From the NCBI GenBank assembly GCA_014380825.1, contig JACMJD010000297.1, forward strand, positions 1 to 5,047: 5,047 nt of DNA. The letters are read 5' to 3'. The position numbers and the translations under genes are program-made. The stretch is from Phycisphaerae bacterium (GTDB lineage Bacteria; Planctomycetota; Phycisphaerae; Tepidisphaerales; Tepidisphaeraceae). Under the pieces are notes generated by a model. That model saw nothing but the letters and a program-made list of their open reading frames with translations. It ran no database searches and was not told where the DNA came from. Position 1 is the first letter of the stretch, and each line of letters begins with the position of its first letter. Positions 1 through 5,047 of this stretch are shown piece by piece.

Positions 1-451
1 GCGCAGCATTGACCGCCGTCGTCGTTGGACGCGTGGTGGGCGCCGGCACCTCGAGCATCTTCTTGCCGAGCTCAAGGTACGCGAAGATCTCCTTCTTGCG
101 GATGCGTTCCGATAATTCAAGGCGTTGGCGGGCGATCGCTTCTTCATCGTCGGCGGAAGGTTCGATCGGAGCGAGGGTGAACACCGGTTCGGTCTGCCGC
201 CCGGTTTCCCGATCAAAGATCTTCTCGGCATTGCGCTGTTCGACGCTGATCTTGAGAACGGGAAACAACTGCTGCCCCGGCGTGCGATCGACGACCGCGA
301 TCGTGCGCGGTGTGATGTCCGCCCCGTAGCGCTTGGTCATGAGCTGCACGAAGACGCTGCCGCCCATCATCACCGGGAACAGCACCAGGCTGATGATAAA
401 CGCCTTGGTCTTTACCGCGGCGGCGTATTCGCGGATCGCGATGACGAGCAT
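1..451 (-). CDS. ABC-2 type exporter permease, NatB-like (partial: N-terminal 150 residues)
   Basis: This is the membrane subunit of an ABC exporter. The gene runs off the left edge, so only about 150 N-terminal residues are visible. The protein opens MLVIAIREYAAAVKTKAF, a short cytoplasmic stretch typical of NatB/YhaP-like permeases. A hydrophobic first membrane segment follows at about residues 17-38 (FIISLVLFPVMMGG). Next comes a soluble, presumably extracytoplasmic region with IAVVDRTPG at about 51-59, an acidic/charged helix-like stretch, and a Pro/Thr-rich segment near the edge. This layout (TM1, then a large outer domain) fits the ABC2_membrane_3 family. The ATG at 451-449 was chosen because it follows the TAA of the ATPase gene by one base and the protein starts immediately with family-like sequence, which indicates translational coupling. 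A purine-rich AAGGGAG lies about 15 bases upstream, inside the ATPase gene, too far away to be a standard ribosome site. The exported substrate cannot be read from the sequence; NatAB of Bacillus exports sodium, but the wider family is diverse. Confidence 0.88.
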   Translation of the reverse strand, partial: MLVIAIREYAAAVKTKAFIISLVLFPVMMGGSVFVQLMTKRYGADITPRTIAVVDRTPGQQLFPVLKISVEQRNAEKIFDRETGRQTEPVFTLAPIEPSADDEEAIARQRLELSERIRKKEIFAYLELGKKMLEVPAPTTRPTTTAVNAA

Positions 452-452
452 C

Positions 453-1394
453 TTATGCAAGGACGGTTTCTCCCTTCAGAGCGGTCGCTTCATCAGGCGA
501 GGCGATGCGGACGAAGATGTCCTGCAAGCTCGGACTCGCCAGCTCAAAGTGCGCCACGCGGCCACGCCGCATCAGCTCGCTCAGGACGTGTTGTCGATCG
601 GTGTTTTGCGTGATGCGGAGTTCCTGCCACTTGCCGAAATCCGTCACCTTCAGCACGCCGGGAAGATTATCCAGCGACGTCGCGTGGCCGTTGTCGGATT
701 CCATTCGCACGTGGATCACGTCCGTGCCGTAGGTGTTCTGGATCGACTCGAGAGTCCCGTCGAGCACCTTCTTGCCCTTGTAAATCATGAAGATGAAATC
801 GCACATCTTCTCGGCGACTTCCATGTCGTGGGTGGAGAAGATCACGGTCGCGCCGCCGCGTTTCAGGTCGAGCACGGTGTCGCGCAAGACGACGGCGTTT
901 ACCGGGTCGAGTCCGCTGAACGGTTCATCCAGGATCACCAATTGCGGCCTGGCGATAATCGTGGAGATGAACTGAACCTTCTGGCTCATGCCTTTCGACA
1001 GTTGCTCGACCTTCTTTTCGCCCACATCTGGCAGGCCCATTCGTTCAAGCCAATTTTGAATTTCCGAGCGCGTGGGTCGATGACCTTTCAGCTCGGAATA
1101 GAACCGCAGCACCTCACGCACCTTCATTTGCTTGTACAGGCCGCGTTCTTCGGGGAGATATCCGATGCGATCGTTGGCCGGTCCGTGGACGCCGGATTCG
1201 TCGCCGAGAACTCGGATCGTGCCCTGGTCTGGCGCGATGATGCGCATGATCATGCGCAAGGTTGTCGTCTTGCCGCTTCCATTGGGGCCGATGAATCCGT
1301 ACACGCTGCCTTCGGGGACAGCCAGCGACAAATCATCCACCGCGACCTGTTTTCCGTAGGTCTTCCTGACATTAGCGAGTTCGACAGCGGCCAT
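453..1394 (-). CDS. ABC exporter ATP-binding protein, NatA-like
   Basis: This is the cytoplasmic ATPase that would power the permease encoded immediately downstream. The 313 residues carry all nucleotide-binding motifs: Walker A GPNGSGKTT at 36-44, a Q-loop region YLPEERGLY at 79-87 in which Glu stands where Gln is usual, signature LSKGMSQK at 132-139 (replacing LSGGQ), Walker B and D-loop LVILDEPFSGLDP at 152-164, and H-loop STHD with His189. The PEERGLY and LSKGM variants are, from family knowledge, characteristic of the NatA/EcsA-like branch and not signs of inactivity. Residues from about 210 to the end form the extra C-terminal domain (DUF4162-like) usual in this branch. Length is normal. 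The ATG at 1394 starts right before the first beta strand (VELANVRKTYGKQVAVDDLSL). No Shine-Dalgarno is visible upstream. The stop at 455-453 is one base from the permease ATG, so the two are surely co-translated. Substrate is unknown. Confidence 0.95.
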   Translation of the reverse strand: MAAVELANVRKTYGKQVAVDDLSLAVPEGSVYGFIGPNGSGKTTTLRMIMRIIAPDQGTIRVLGDESGVHGPANDRIGYLPEERGLYKQMKVREVLRFYSELKGHRPTRSEIQNWLERMGLPDVGEKKVEQLSKGMSQKVQFISTIIARPQLVILDEPFSGLDPVNAVVLRDTVLDLKRGGATVIFSTHDMEVAEKMCDFIFMIYKGKKVLDGTLESIQNTYGTDVIHVRMESDNGHATSLDNLPGVLKVTDFGKWQELRITQNTDRQHVLSELMRRGRVAHFELASPSLQDIFVRIASPDEATALKGETVLA

Positions 1395-1413
1395 AGAAAT
1401 GCAATCTGTTTTG

Positions 1414-1485
1414 TCACCCAGCCCAGGCGGGCGAAGAGTCCCATTCGGCCGAACGGATACGACGTTCCCGGGCCGAATATTTCAT
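1414..1485 (-). other. Short 23-codon ORF in the leader of the ABC exporter genes (doubtful)
   Basis: Within the 144-bp gap between the phosphatase gene and the ATPase gene, an ATG at 1485 opens a 23-codon frame that begins MKYSARERRIRS, ends SSPAWAG and stops with TGA at 1416-1414. That stop is 19 bases before the ATPase start. The peptide is rich in Arg and Ser and matches nothing I recognise. Its ATG lies about four bases after the start point predicted from the weak promoter candidate at 1523-1496, so it could be a leaderless upstream ORF. It has no ribosome site. It could equally be chance. The gap also holds the palindrome TTCGGCCGAA at 1444-1453. Confidence 0.15.
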
Positions 1486-1538
1486 CGAGGGTTCAATCTT
1501 ACCTGTCGTGGTGTGGCTCACAACCTTCCGCGATCGAT

Positions 1539-2546
1539 CTATATCGCGTGACGCCCGATCAGGAATTCCTTCAGGATCGGCTCGATCTGCACACGCAGGT
1601 GCTGGTTGGCGAAACCGGCCCAAGAGATGCCTGTCGTGCAATCGAGCGGGCCGGTCAGGAGGCCGCCGCGCGCGTCGGTGATGATCACGCCGGCTTCCTC
1701 GGCGATCAGCAATCCTGCGCAGTCGTATGGATGGCAGCACAACCCCTCGGGCTGATTCTGCGCGCGATAGAACAACGGACGCAGGTCCGCGTTGAAGCGA
1801 TCGTGCCCAACGATCAGCTCGTAGAACTGCCCGCCGGTGCTTATGTATTGGTCGTCGAAGACGGTTGCGCGCGTAACATCGGCGGGGCCGATTAGTTTCG
1901 CGACGATGTGTTCCATCAGTTCGCTGGCGAGCATCTTGGTGCCGGGGAAGAAGTTGCTGATGGTGGCGAAGCCGTGGTTGATGGTTTGCGAAGCGGATGG
2001 CGAAACCGCAAGCGGCGAAGCGGCGCCTTTCGAGAGATCGACGCGCTGGCCGTGCGCTCCCTGACCTTTGATCGCCCAGAGTACATCGGCGAAGCCCATC
2101 TTGCTCGTAGGCAGCTCGGTCATGACGGAGACTTCGATATCCCGCAGCGTCGTGTCCGCTCCGCGATTCGGCGCGACACCGGCCAGCGCCCAGGCGGGGC
2201 GTTTGTCGTACATGATCCCGCGCGTGCCGTCGATCGGATCGACGATCAACCGGATCGCGGCGTCTTCCTCGCGCGAGCCTGCCGGGAAAACCTTCACGCC
2301 TTCTTCGCCTTGCTCGTTCTCGATCCCTTCGGCGATCAGCACCAGCGGAGTGGTTTTGGCCCACTCGCGACAGAAATCTTCGAGGATCGGCTCGACCACC
2401 GTATCGATCTGGTAGATCGTGTCGGCGGCGGTGGCGCGATTGACGGCGTTGAGGTTCGATCCGGTGCGCGAACGGATGAGCTGCTCGCGCACGATGCGCT
2501 GGAAGGCGAGAAGGCGAACGAGCGCATCGGCAGTATCGATCGGCAT
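1539..2546 (-). CDS. Inositol monophosphatase-family (FIG superfamily) phosphatase
   Basis: This is a predicted Mg-dependent, Li-sensitive-type sugar/inositol phosphate phosphatase of 335 residues, cytoplasmic, with no signal peptide. The hallmark is DPIDGTR at 103-109, the metal-binding DPxDGT motif. Upstream, QIDTVVE (46-52) corresponds to the conserved Asp-containing helix, and IAEGIE (71-76) sits where the metal-binding Glu motif (GEE/SEE in typical members) is expected, with Glu73 the likely ligand. Near the C-terminus, PYDCAGLLIAEEAGVIITD from 273 matches the WDxAAGxLIxxEAGG motif, with Asp275 as the third metal-site Asp. All catalytic positions appear present, so it should be active. 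It is longer than the usual 260-280 residues, with extra sequence in the middle (about 140-240). It could act on inositol-1-phosphate, fructose-1,6-bisphosphate, histidinol phosphate or another sugar phosphate; the sequence does not decide. It lies 248 bp downstream of the sugar kinase on the same strand. The start at 2546 has no clear Shine-Dalgarno. Confidence 0.85.
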   Translation of the reverse strand: MPIDTADALVRLLAFQRIVREQLIRSRTGSNLNAVNRATAADTIYQIDTVVEPILEDFCREWAKTTPLVLIAEGIENEQGEEGVKVFPAGSREEDAAIRLIVDPIDGTRGIMYDKRPAWALAGVAPNRGADTTLRDIEVSVMTELPTSKMGFADVLWAIKGQGAHGQRVDLSKGAASPLAVSPSASQTINHGFATISNFFPGTKMLASELMEHIVAKLIGPADVTRATVFDDQYISTGGQFYELIVGHDRFNADLRPLFYRAQNQPEGLCCHPYDCAGLLIAEEAGVIITDARGGLLTGPLDCTTGISWAGFANQHLRVQIEPILKEFLIGRHAI

Positions 2547-2794
2547 ATGTGAAGTTCGCTCTAATTGACGGCAACAAAAGTAAAGAGAATGCTGGTTTCC
2601 TTTATTTAATCTGGCTGTAAGTAAAGAAGGCTTTGTTTAAGGAGCTTGAGAATGGCATCGGCGCGGAACAACTGCTTTCGATCACCTCCGGTGGCGCGTT
2701 CGCCCTGAACAGGCGTCCCGGTGCTGATGCCGTGAATTCCTCAGGCTGCATAGACAATCCGTTATAACCTTTGCGCGTCGACCTCACACATCGC
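2547..2794. other. Intergenic gap between kinase and phosphatase genes, partly AT-rich
   Basis: This 248-bp gap holds no convincing gene. Its phosphatase-proximal part (about 2565-2640) is clearly AT-richer than the surroundings, as expected of a promoter region, but I could not find a well-spaced -35/-10 pair. At 2761-2768 the palindrome GTTATAAC supplies a near-consensus -10 (TATAAC) readable on either strand, with no good -35 on either. Two short overlapping frames exist: a minus-strand one (2751 or 2787 down to 2602, 49 or 61 codons) and a plus-strand one (2621-2767, 48 codons, possible TTG start at 2633). Neither resembles a known protein. No hairpin with a T run follows the kinase stop, so read-through from the kinase into the phosphatase gene is possible. 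Confidence 0.4.
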
Positions 2795-4318
2795 TTAATC
2801 GGGTGATGCGCTCTTTAGCGAGGCCAGTTTCGTTCCCACCACCCACGCCCCCGGACTGCTGCCGGTGAAGGCTTCGGGTTTGCGGCCCGTTTGTTGTTCG
2901 TACTCCGTCATGATCTTTGCGATCGCAACGTCGGCTTTTTCGGATCGATCGCACAGCACCGCCACCGTGCCGCCGCTCCCGCCGCCGGTGATTTTGGCGC
3001 CGTAGAGGCCGGCGGGTTCGTGGTGTTTGACGAGCTGGACGAGCGTGTCGCATTCGGGCGCGCCCAGCATCGCGTCGTTCGTGTACGACAGGTGCGACGC
3101 GTACATCAGGTGGCCGGCCATATCGAGCGGGCGGCCTTGCTCGCGCGTGCCGGGCGGCGCGAGAGCGGCTTGTTCGATCAGCGCGACGAAGTCGCGCACG
3201 CGGCGCGCTTCCAGCACGTGGTGATCGGCGGCGTGTTGCACCGGATAGTTGACCGCGAGATCGACGCGCGTGGCGGTGTCGATCGTGCCGTCGAAGCGGG
3301 AAAGGAAATCTTTGCCCGTCATCCACTCCGGCAGATACTGACGGAAAAACTTCTTGTAGTCGTCCTGATCGAGGTTCGCGAGATAGCCGCGCATCGGATC
3401 GCTCGCGAGCTCTCGTTTCGCGGCGGAACCCATCTCGCGCATCTTTTCCAGGATCATTCGATGCGCCATGAACGCGGCGCAGCGCGTGATCCCATATTGA
3501 CCACCACCCACCGAATGCTTGACGTTGCTGTTGATTCCGATGGCGCGAATGTTTTCAGGAAGCTTCAGTTGCGGTTGAAGTTCGTGCGGTTGACAGAGAA
3601 GTCGAAGCAGCGCGCCTTCTTCACCCACACAACTCGTGACCTGATCCATGATCCCGCTGGGCGCGCCGACGACCTGGTTTTCGACGCGCTGGCAAAGTGT
3701 TGCGAGGCGCATCGCGTCGATCGAACTGCCGCGCGAGGCGTCCACGATCTGGCGATCGTCGCTACGAGGAATTTGCAGATGATCGACCAGGTTGATCATC
3801 GTCGCGACTTCGATCGCGGCGCTCGAACTGACTCCCGCGCCGAGCGGAACCGTGCTGAGCAGCGCGAGGTTCATCCCGCGTATCGTCGGATCGCGAAGAT
3901 CGACAAGTTTCTGTTCGTGCAACACGAACAGGCATCCGGCGATGTAACCAGCCCATCGACGTCCCGGTTCGGCGAATTCTTTTCGCAGCAATTCGATTGT
4001 TGCGTTCGCGAGCGCATCGATCGACATGCGGAACGTGAACGGCACGTGCTCGTCGAACAGGTTGAACGAGAAAATCTGAATTTCGCGATCTACCGGTGTG
4101 CGCTCTTGCAGCACGACGGCGGCGGCGCGATCGAGGGTGGCTTCGCAGACGAGCGAGCCGGTGTAATCGGCGATTCCGCCCATGACGTCGAGGCGGCCGG
4201 GGGCGCGGCTGATGCGCATGGGGCGCGCGAAGTCGAAGGACGCGCTTAGCTCGGCGCGCGTGCGCGCCAGCAGCGTCGGGACCGGCTCAAGGCTGAGGAG
4301 TTCGTGTGCCGGGGCCAT
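2795..4318 (-). CDS. GHMP-family sugar kinase, L-arabinokinase (ARA1)-like
   Basis: This is a predicted cytoplasmic anomeric sugar kinase (sugar + ATP to sugar 1-phosphate) of 507 residues. The N-terminal sugar-binding motif is RAPGRLDVMGGIADYTGSLV from residue 38. The GHMP ATP-binding motif PLGAGVSSSAA is at 158-168. GAPSGIMDQ at 218-226 carries the probable catalytic Asp225. Residues 442-450 (KITGGGSGG) form the third GHMP motif, followed by a C-terminal FTGSSPGA. The GGIADY variant, the GAPSGIMDQVTS block, SVGGGQYG, and the YPVQHAADHHVLEARRV and SHLSYTNDAMLG stretches resemble the kinase domain of plant ARA1 more than galactokinase, which is also shorter (about 390). The glycosyltransferase-like N-terminal domain of plant ARA1 is absent. 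L-arabinose is therefore a reasonable substrate guess, but galactose or another sugar is possible. The start at 4318 leaves a 37-residue lead before the first motif and overlaps the lipoprotein gene by 32 bp; the next ATG (Met34) is too close to the motif. No Shine-Dalgarno is visible. Confidence 0.9.
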   Translation of the reverse strand: MAPAHELLSLEPVPTLLARTRAELSASFDFARPMRISRAPGRLDVMGGIADYTGSLVCEATLDRAAAVVLQERTPVDREIQIFSFNLFDEHVPFTFRMSIDALANATIELLRKEFAEPGRRWAGYIAGCLFVLHEQKLVDLRDPTIRGMNLALLSTVPLGAGVSSSAAIEVATMINLVDHLQIPRSDDRQIVDASRGSSIDAMRLATLCQRVENQVVGAPSGIMDQVTSCVGEEGALLRLLCQPHELQPQLKLPENIRAIGINSNVKHSVGGGQYGITRCAAFMAHRMILEKMREMGSAAKRELASDPMRGYLANLDQDDYKKFFRQYLPEWMTGKDFLSRFDGTIDTATRVDLAVNYPVQHAADHHVLEARRVRDFVALIEQAALAPPGTREQGRPLDMAGHLMYASHLSYTNDAMLGAPECDTLVQLVKHHEPAGLYGAKITGGGSGGTVAVLCDRSEKADVAIAKIMTEYEQQTGRKPEAFTGSSPGAWVVGTKLASLKSASPD

Positions 4319-4883
4319 CAGAGGAAGGACCGGGGTTGTTGGCTGGATCGACCGACGGTGCGGTGCTCGGCGGGAAGAGCGATGCGCCCTCCGCTCGCCT
4401 GCCTTCGAGGATCACGCGATCGAAAAATCGCCCTCCGCCGCTGAGCTGGAACTCGGCGGTCAACACGTAGGTCTTGTTCGGCTGGATCTGACCGTACGCC
4501 AACTGAAAACTGTAGGTGCGGCTGGTGCGATTCCAGCGATCGCGTTGCTCGTCAAGCGTTTCCAGATATCCGATCCACGGATTCGTCACGCGCTCGCCAC
4601 GACGCTCGGGGTCGTACGCTTGGTAGTCGAATAGCTCGAATACGACTCGGCCGGAGGCTTTGGTGGGATCGCCAAACTGATCCTGGAGCTCGATGAGCGC
4701 TTCGATGCCGTCCGGGCGGTTGTCGCCGGTCCAGTCCTTGATCTGTGAGAAGATCGGGTGCAGGCGCATCGAGACTGGGCCGAACAGTTGAGCGTCGGCC
4801 TCGCTGCGCGCAAAGGGCGCGACGCCTTGGCATCCGCCGCTGGTGGCGAGCATCAAGATGATCAGCGGCAGGAATTTCCGCAT
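4287..4883 (-). CDS. Small predicted lipoprotein of unknown function, planctomycete-like
   Basis: A 198-residue exported protein. The N-terminus MRKFLPLIILMLATSGGC is a lipoprotein signal: positive residues 2-3, hydrophobic core 4-13, and a lipobox-like SGGC with Cys18. The lipobox is weak because Ser, not Leu, is at -3. The mature part has a compact core at about 33-160: LFGPVSMRLHPIF, DWTGDNRPDGIEALIELQDQFGDP, then GRVVFELFDYQAYDPERRGE, NPWIGYLETLDEQRDRWN and a beta-rich YVLTAEFQLSGGGRFFDRVIL. The tail from about 165 is Pro/Ser-rich and probably disordered. The core looks like a beta-sandwich domain; I recall similar proteins of unknown function in planctomycetes but cannot name a family. 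The start is fixed by the signal peptide, and the promoter just upstream predicts an almost leaderless transcript. The gene's last 32 bp overlap the start of the kinase gene, so the two are probably co-transcribed. No enzymatic motif is visible. Confidence 0.8.
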   Translation of the reverse strand: MRKFLPLIILMLATSGGCQGVAPFARSEADAQLFGPVSMRLHPIFSQIKDWTGDNRPDGIEALIELQDQFGDPTKASGRVVFELFDYQAYDPERRGERVTNPWIGYLETLDEQRDRWNRTSRTYSFQLAYGQIQPNKTYVLTAEFQLSGGGRFFDRVILEGRRAEGASLFPPSTAPSVDPANNPGPSSDGPGTRTPQP

Positions 4884-4892
4884 AAGCAGGCG

Positions 4893-4921
4893 AATGTAGA
4901 AGCGGCGGATGGGGGTGTCAA
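4893..4921 (-). promoter_or_regulatory. Sigma-70-type promoter for the lipoprotein-kinase unit
   Basis: Reading the minus strand, a perfect -35 hexamer TTGACA (4921-4916) is followed by a 17-base spacer (4915-4899) and a -10 hexamer TACATT (4898-4893, four of six consensus positions). The predicted transcription start is near 4886, only about 3 bases before the lipoprotein ATG at 4883. It lies between the upstream terminator and the gene, which is the right place. Not experimentally supported. Confidence 0.55.
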
Positions 4922-4960
4922 TTGAGACGCTCGGAGGCGTTCTTGGGGCGCGCGAGGTCC

Positions 4961-4996
4961 AAAAAACAACGGAGCCGCTTTTCAGCGGCTCCGTTG
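4961..4996 (-). terminator. Intrinsic terminator of the upstream Gly-rich protein gene
   Basis: On the minus strand, a perfect 13-bp stem (CAACGGAGCCGCT, 4996-4984, pairing with 4979-4967) encloses a GAAA loop (4983-4980), a stable GNRA tetraloop. Six T follow directly (4966-4961). It begins 22 bases after the stop codon of the Gly-rich reading frame that enters from the right edge, so it ends that transcript and separates it from the lipoprotein-kinase unit. Read on the plus strand, the same stem lacks an immediate T run, so it is directional. Confidence 0.93.
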
Positions 4997-5018
4997 CGTT
5001 GAGTTTTATGATTGTGGT

Positions 5019-5047
5019 TTAGTAACGACCGCGGCCACCACCGCCGC
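5019..5047 (-). CDS. C-terminal end of a Gly/Arg-rich protein, possibly an RRM RNA-binding protein (partial)
   Basis: Only the last eight complete codons before TAA (5021-5019) are in the window. They read GGGGRGRY. A glycine-rich, Arg-interrupted tail ending in Tyr is common in small bacterial RNA-binding proteins with one RRM domain (the 'rbp' or cold-inducible type found in cyanobacteria, planctomycetes and Verrucomicrobia). The frame is supported by the strong terminator placed 22 bases after the stop. With so little sequence the identity is a guess: other Gly-rich proteins, such as RGG-tailed helicases, would look the same here. Confidence 0.55.

Noticed and set aside
79..139. Non-canonical Q-loop (Glu) and LSKGM signature in the ATPase as signs of inactivation
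   Set aside because: Reading positions are residues 79-139 of the protein. These variants are normal in NatA-type ATPases, and Walker A, Walker B and the H-loop are intact.
1444..1453. Palindrome TTCGGCCGAA as a possible operator
   Set aside because: It is a single short palindrome in GC-rich DNA, with no second copy and no recognisable regulator motif. Chance is adequate.
1502..1523. Possible terminator hairpin after the phosphatase stop (GGTTGTG / CACACC)
   Set aside because: Only six pairs with a bulge and no following T run, so too weak to call.
333..1895. A 520-codon plus-strand open frame covering the ABC ATPase and part of the phosphatase
   Set aside because: It lies opposite two genes with clear motifs and is a by-product of their high-GC codon use. 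Its translation (rich in His, Arg, Asp and Ala) has no domain-like pattern.
1414..2577. A 387-codon minus-strand frame overlapping the phosphatase
   Set aside because: It is a very Arg-rich out-of-frame shadow of the phosphatase gene. Only its last 23 codons, which lie in the gap, were considered separately.
2581..2636. Near-repeat GTAAAGAGAATG / GTAAAGAAGG in the AT-rich gap
   Set aside because: Two imperfect copies only, with no regular spacing, so not a supportable repeat or iteron.
2891..4249. A 452-codon plus-strand open frame opposite the GHMP kinase
   Set aside because: It is an antisense shadow. The minus-strand frame carries all three GHMP motifs, while this one shows only repetitive Arg/Asp/Val-rich sequence.

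Overview
The window is GC-rich, with strong G/C preference at third codon positions. Every supportable gene lies on the minus strand, so transcription runs from high to low coordinates. The best guess for the source is a planctomycete or a related bacterium of the PVC group. The evidence is a small lipoprotein with a 'LFGPVSMRLHPIF...DWTGDNRPDG...' type core that I recall as planctomycete-like, the near absence of Shine-Dalgarno sequences before the starts, a Gly/Arg-rich protein tail, and a bacterial sugar kinase resembling plant L-arabinokinase. This assignment is an inference from sequence character, not from a search.

Layout in the direction of transcription. (1) 5047-5019: the last eight or so codons of a Gly/Arg-rich protein, possibly an RRM-type RNA-binding protein, followed by a textbook intrinsic terminator (13-bp stem, GAAA loop, six T) at 4996-4961. 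(2) 4921-4893: a good sigma-70-type promoter whose predicted start lies only a few bases before the next ATG. (3) 4883-4287: a small secreted lipoprotein of unknown role. (4) 4318-2795: a 507-residue GHMP kinase overlapping the lipoprotein gene by 32 bp and resembling the kinase half of plant L-arabinokinase (ARA1) more than ordinary galactokinase. (5) 2794-2547: a 248-bp gap, partly AT-rich. (6) 2546-1539: a 335-residue protein of the inositol monophosphatase/FBPase-like phosphatase superfamily. (7) 1538-1395: a 144-bp gap with a weak promoter candidate and a 23-codon ORF. (8) 1394-453 and 451-1: the ATPase and the N-terminal part of the permease of a NatA/NatB-type ABC-2 exporter, separated by a single base.

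The lipoprotein and kinase probably form one transcription unit. The phosphatase may belong to the same sugar-phosphate or polyol-phosphate pathway as the kinase, but only adjacency supports that. The exporter pair is a separate translationally coupled unit, possibly with its own promoter. I see no mobile elements, CRISPR arrays, tRNA or rRNA. The most notable content is the arabinokinase-like kinase with its altered sugar-binding motif, its phosphatase neighbour, and signs of leaderless transcripts. Nothing here is clearly an undescribed defence or mobile system.
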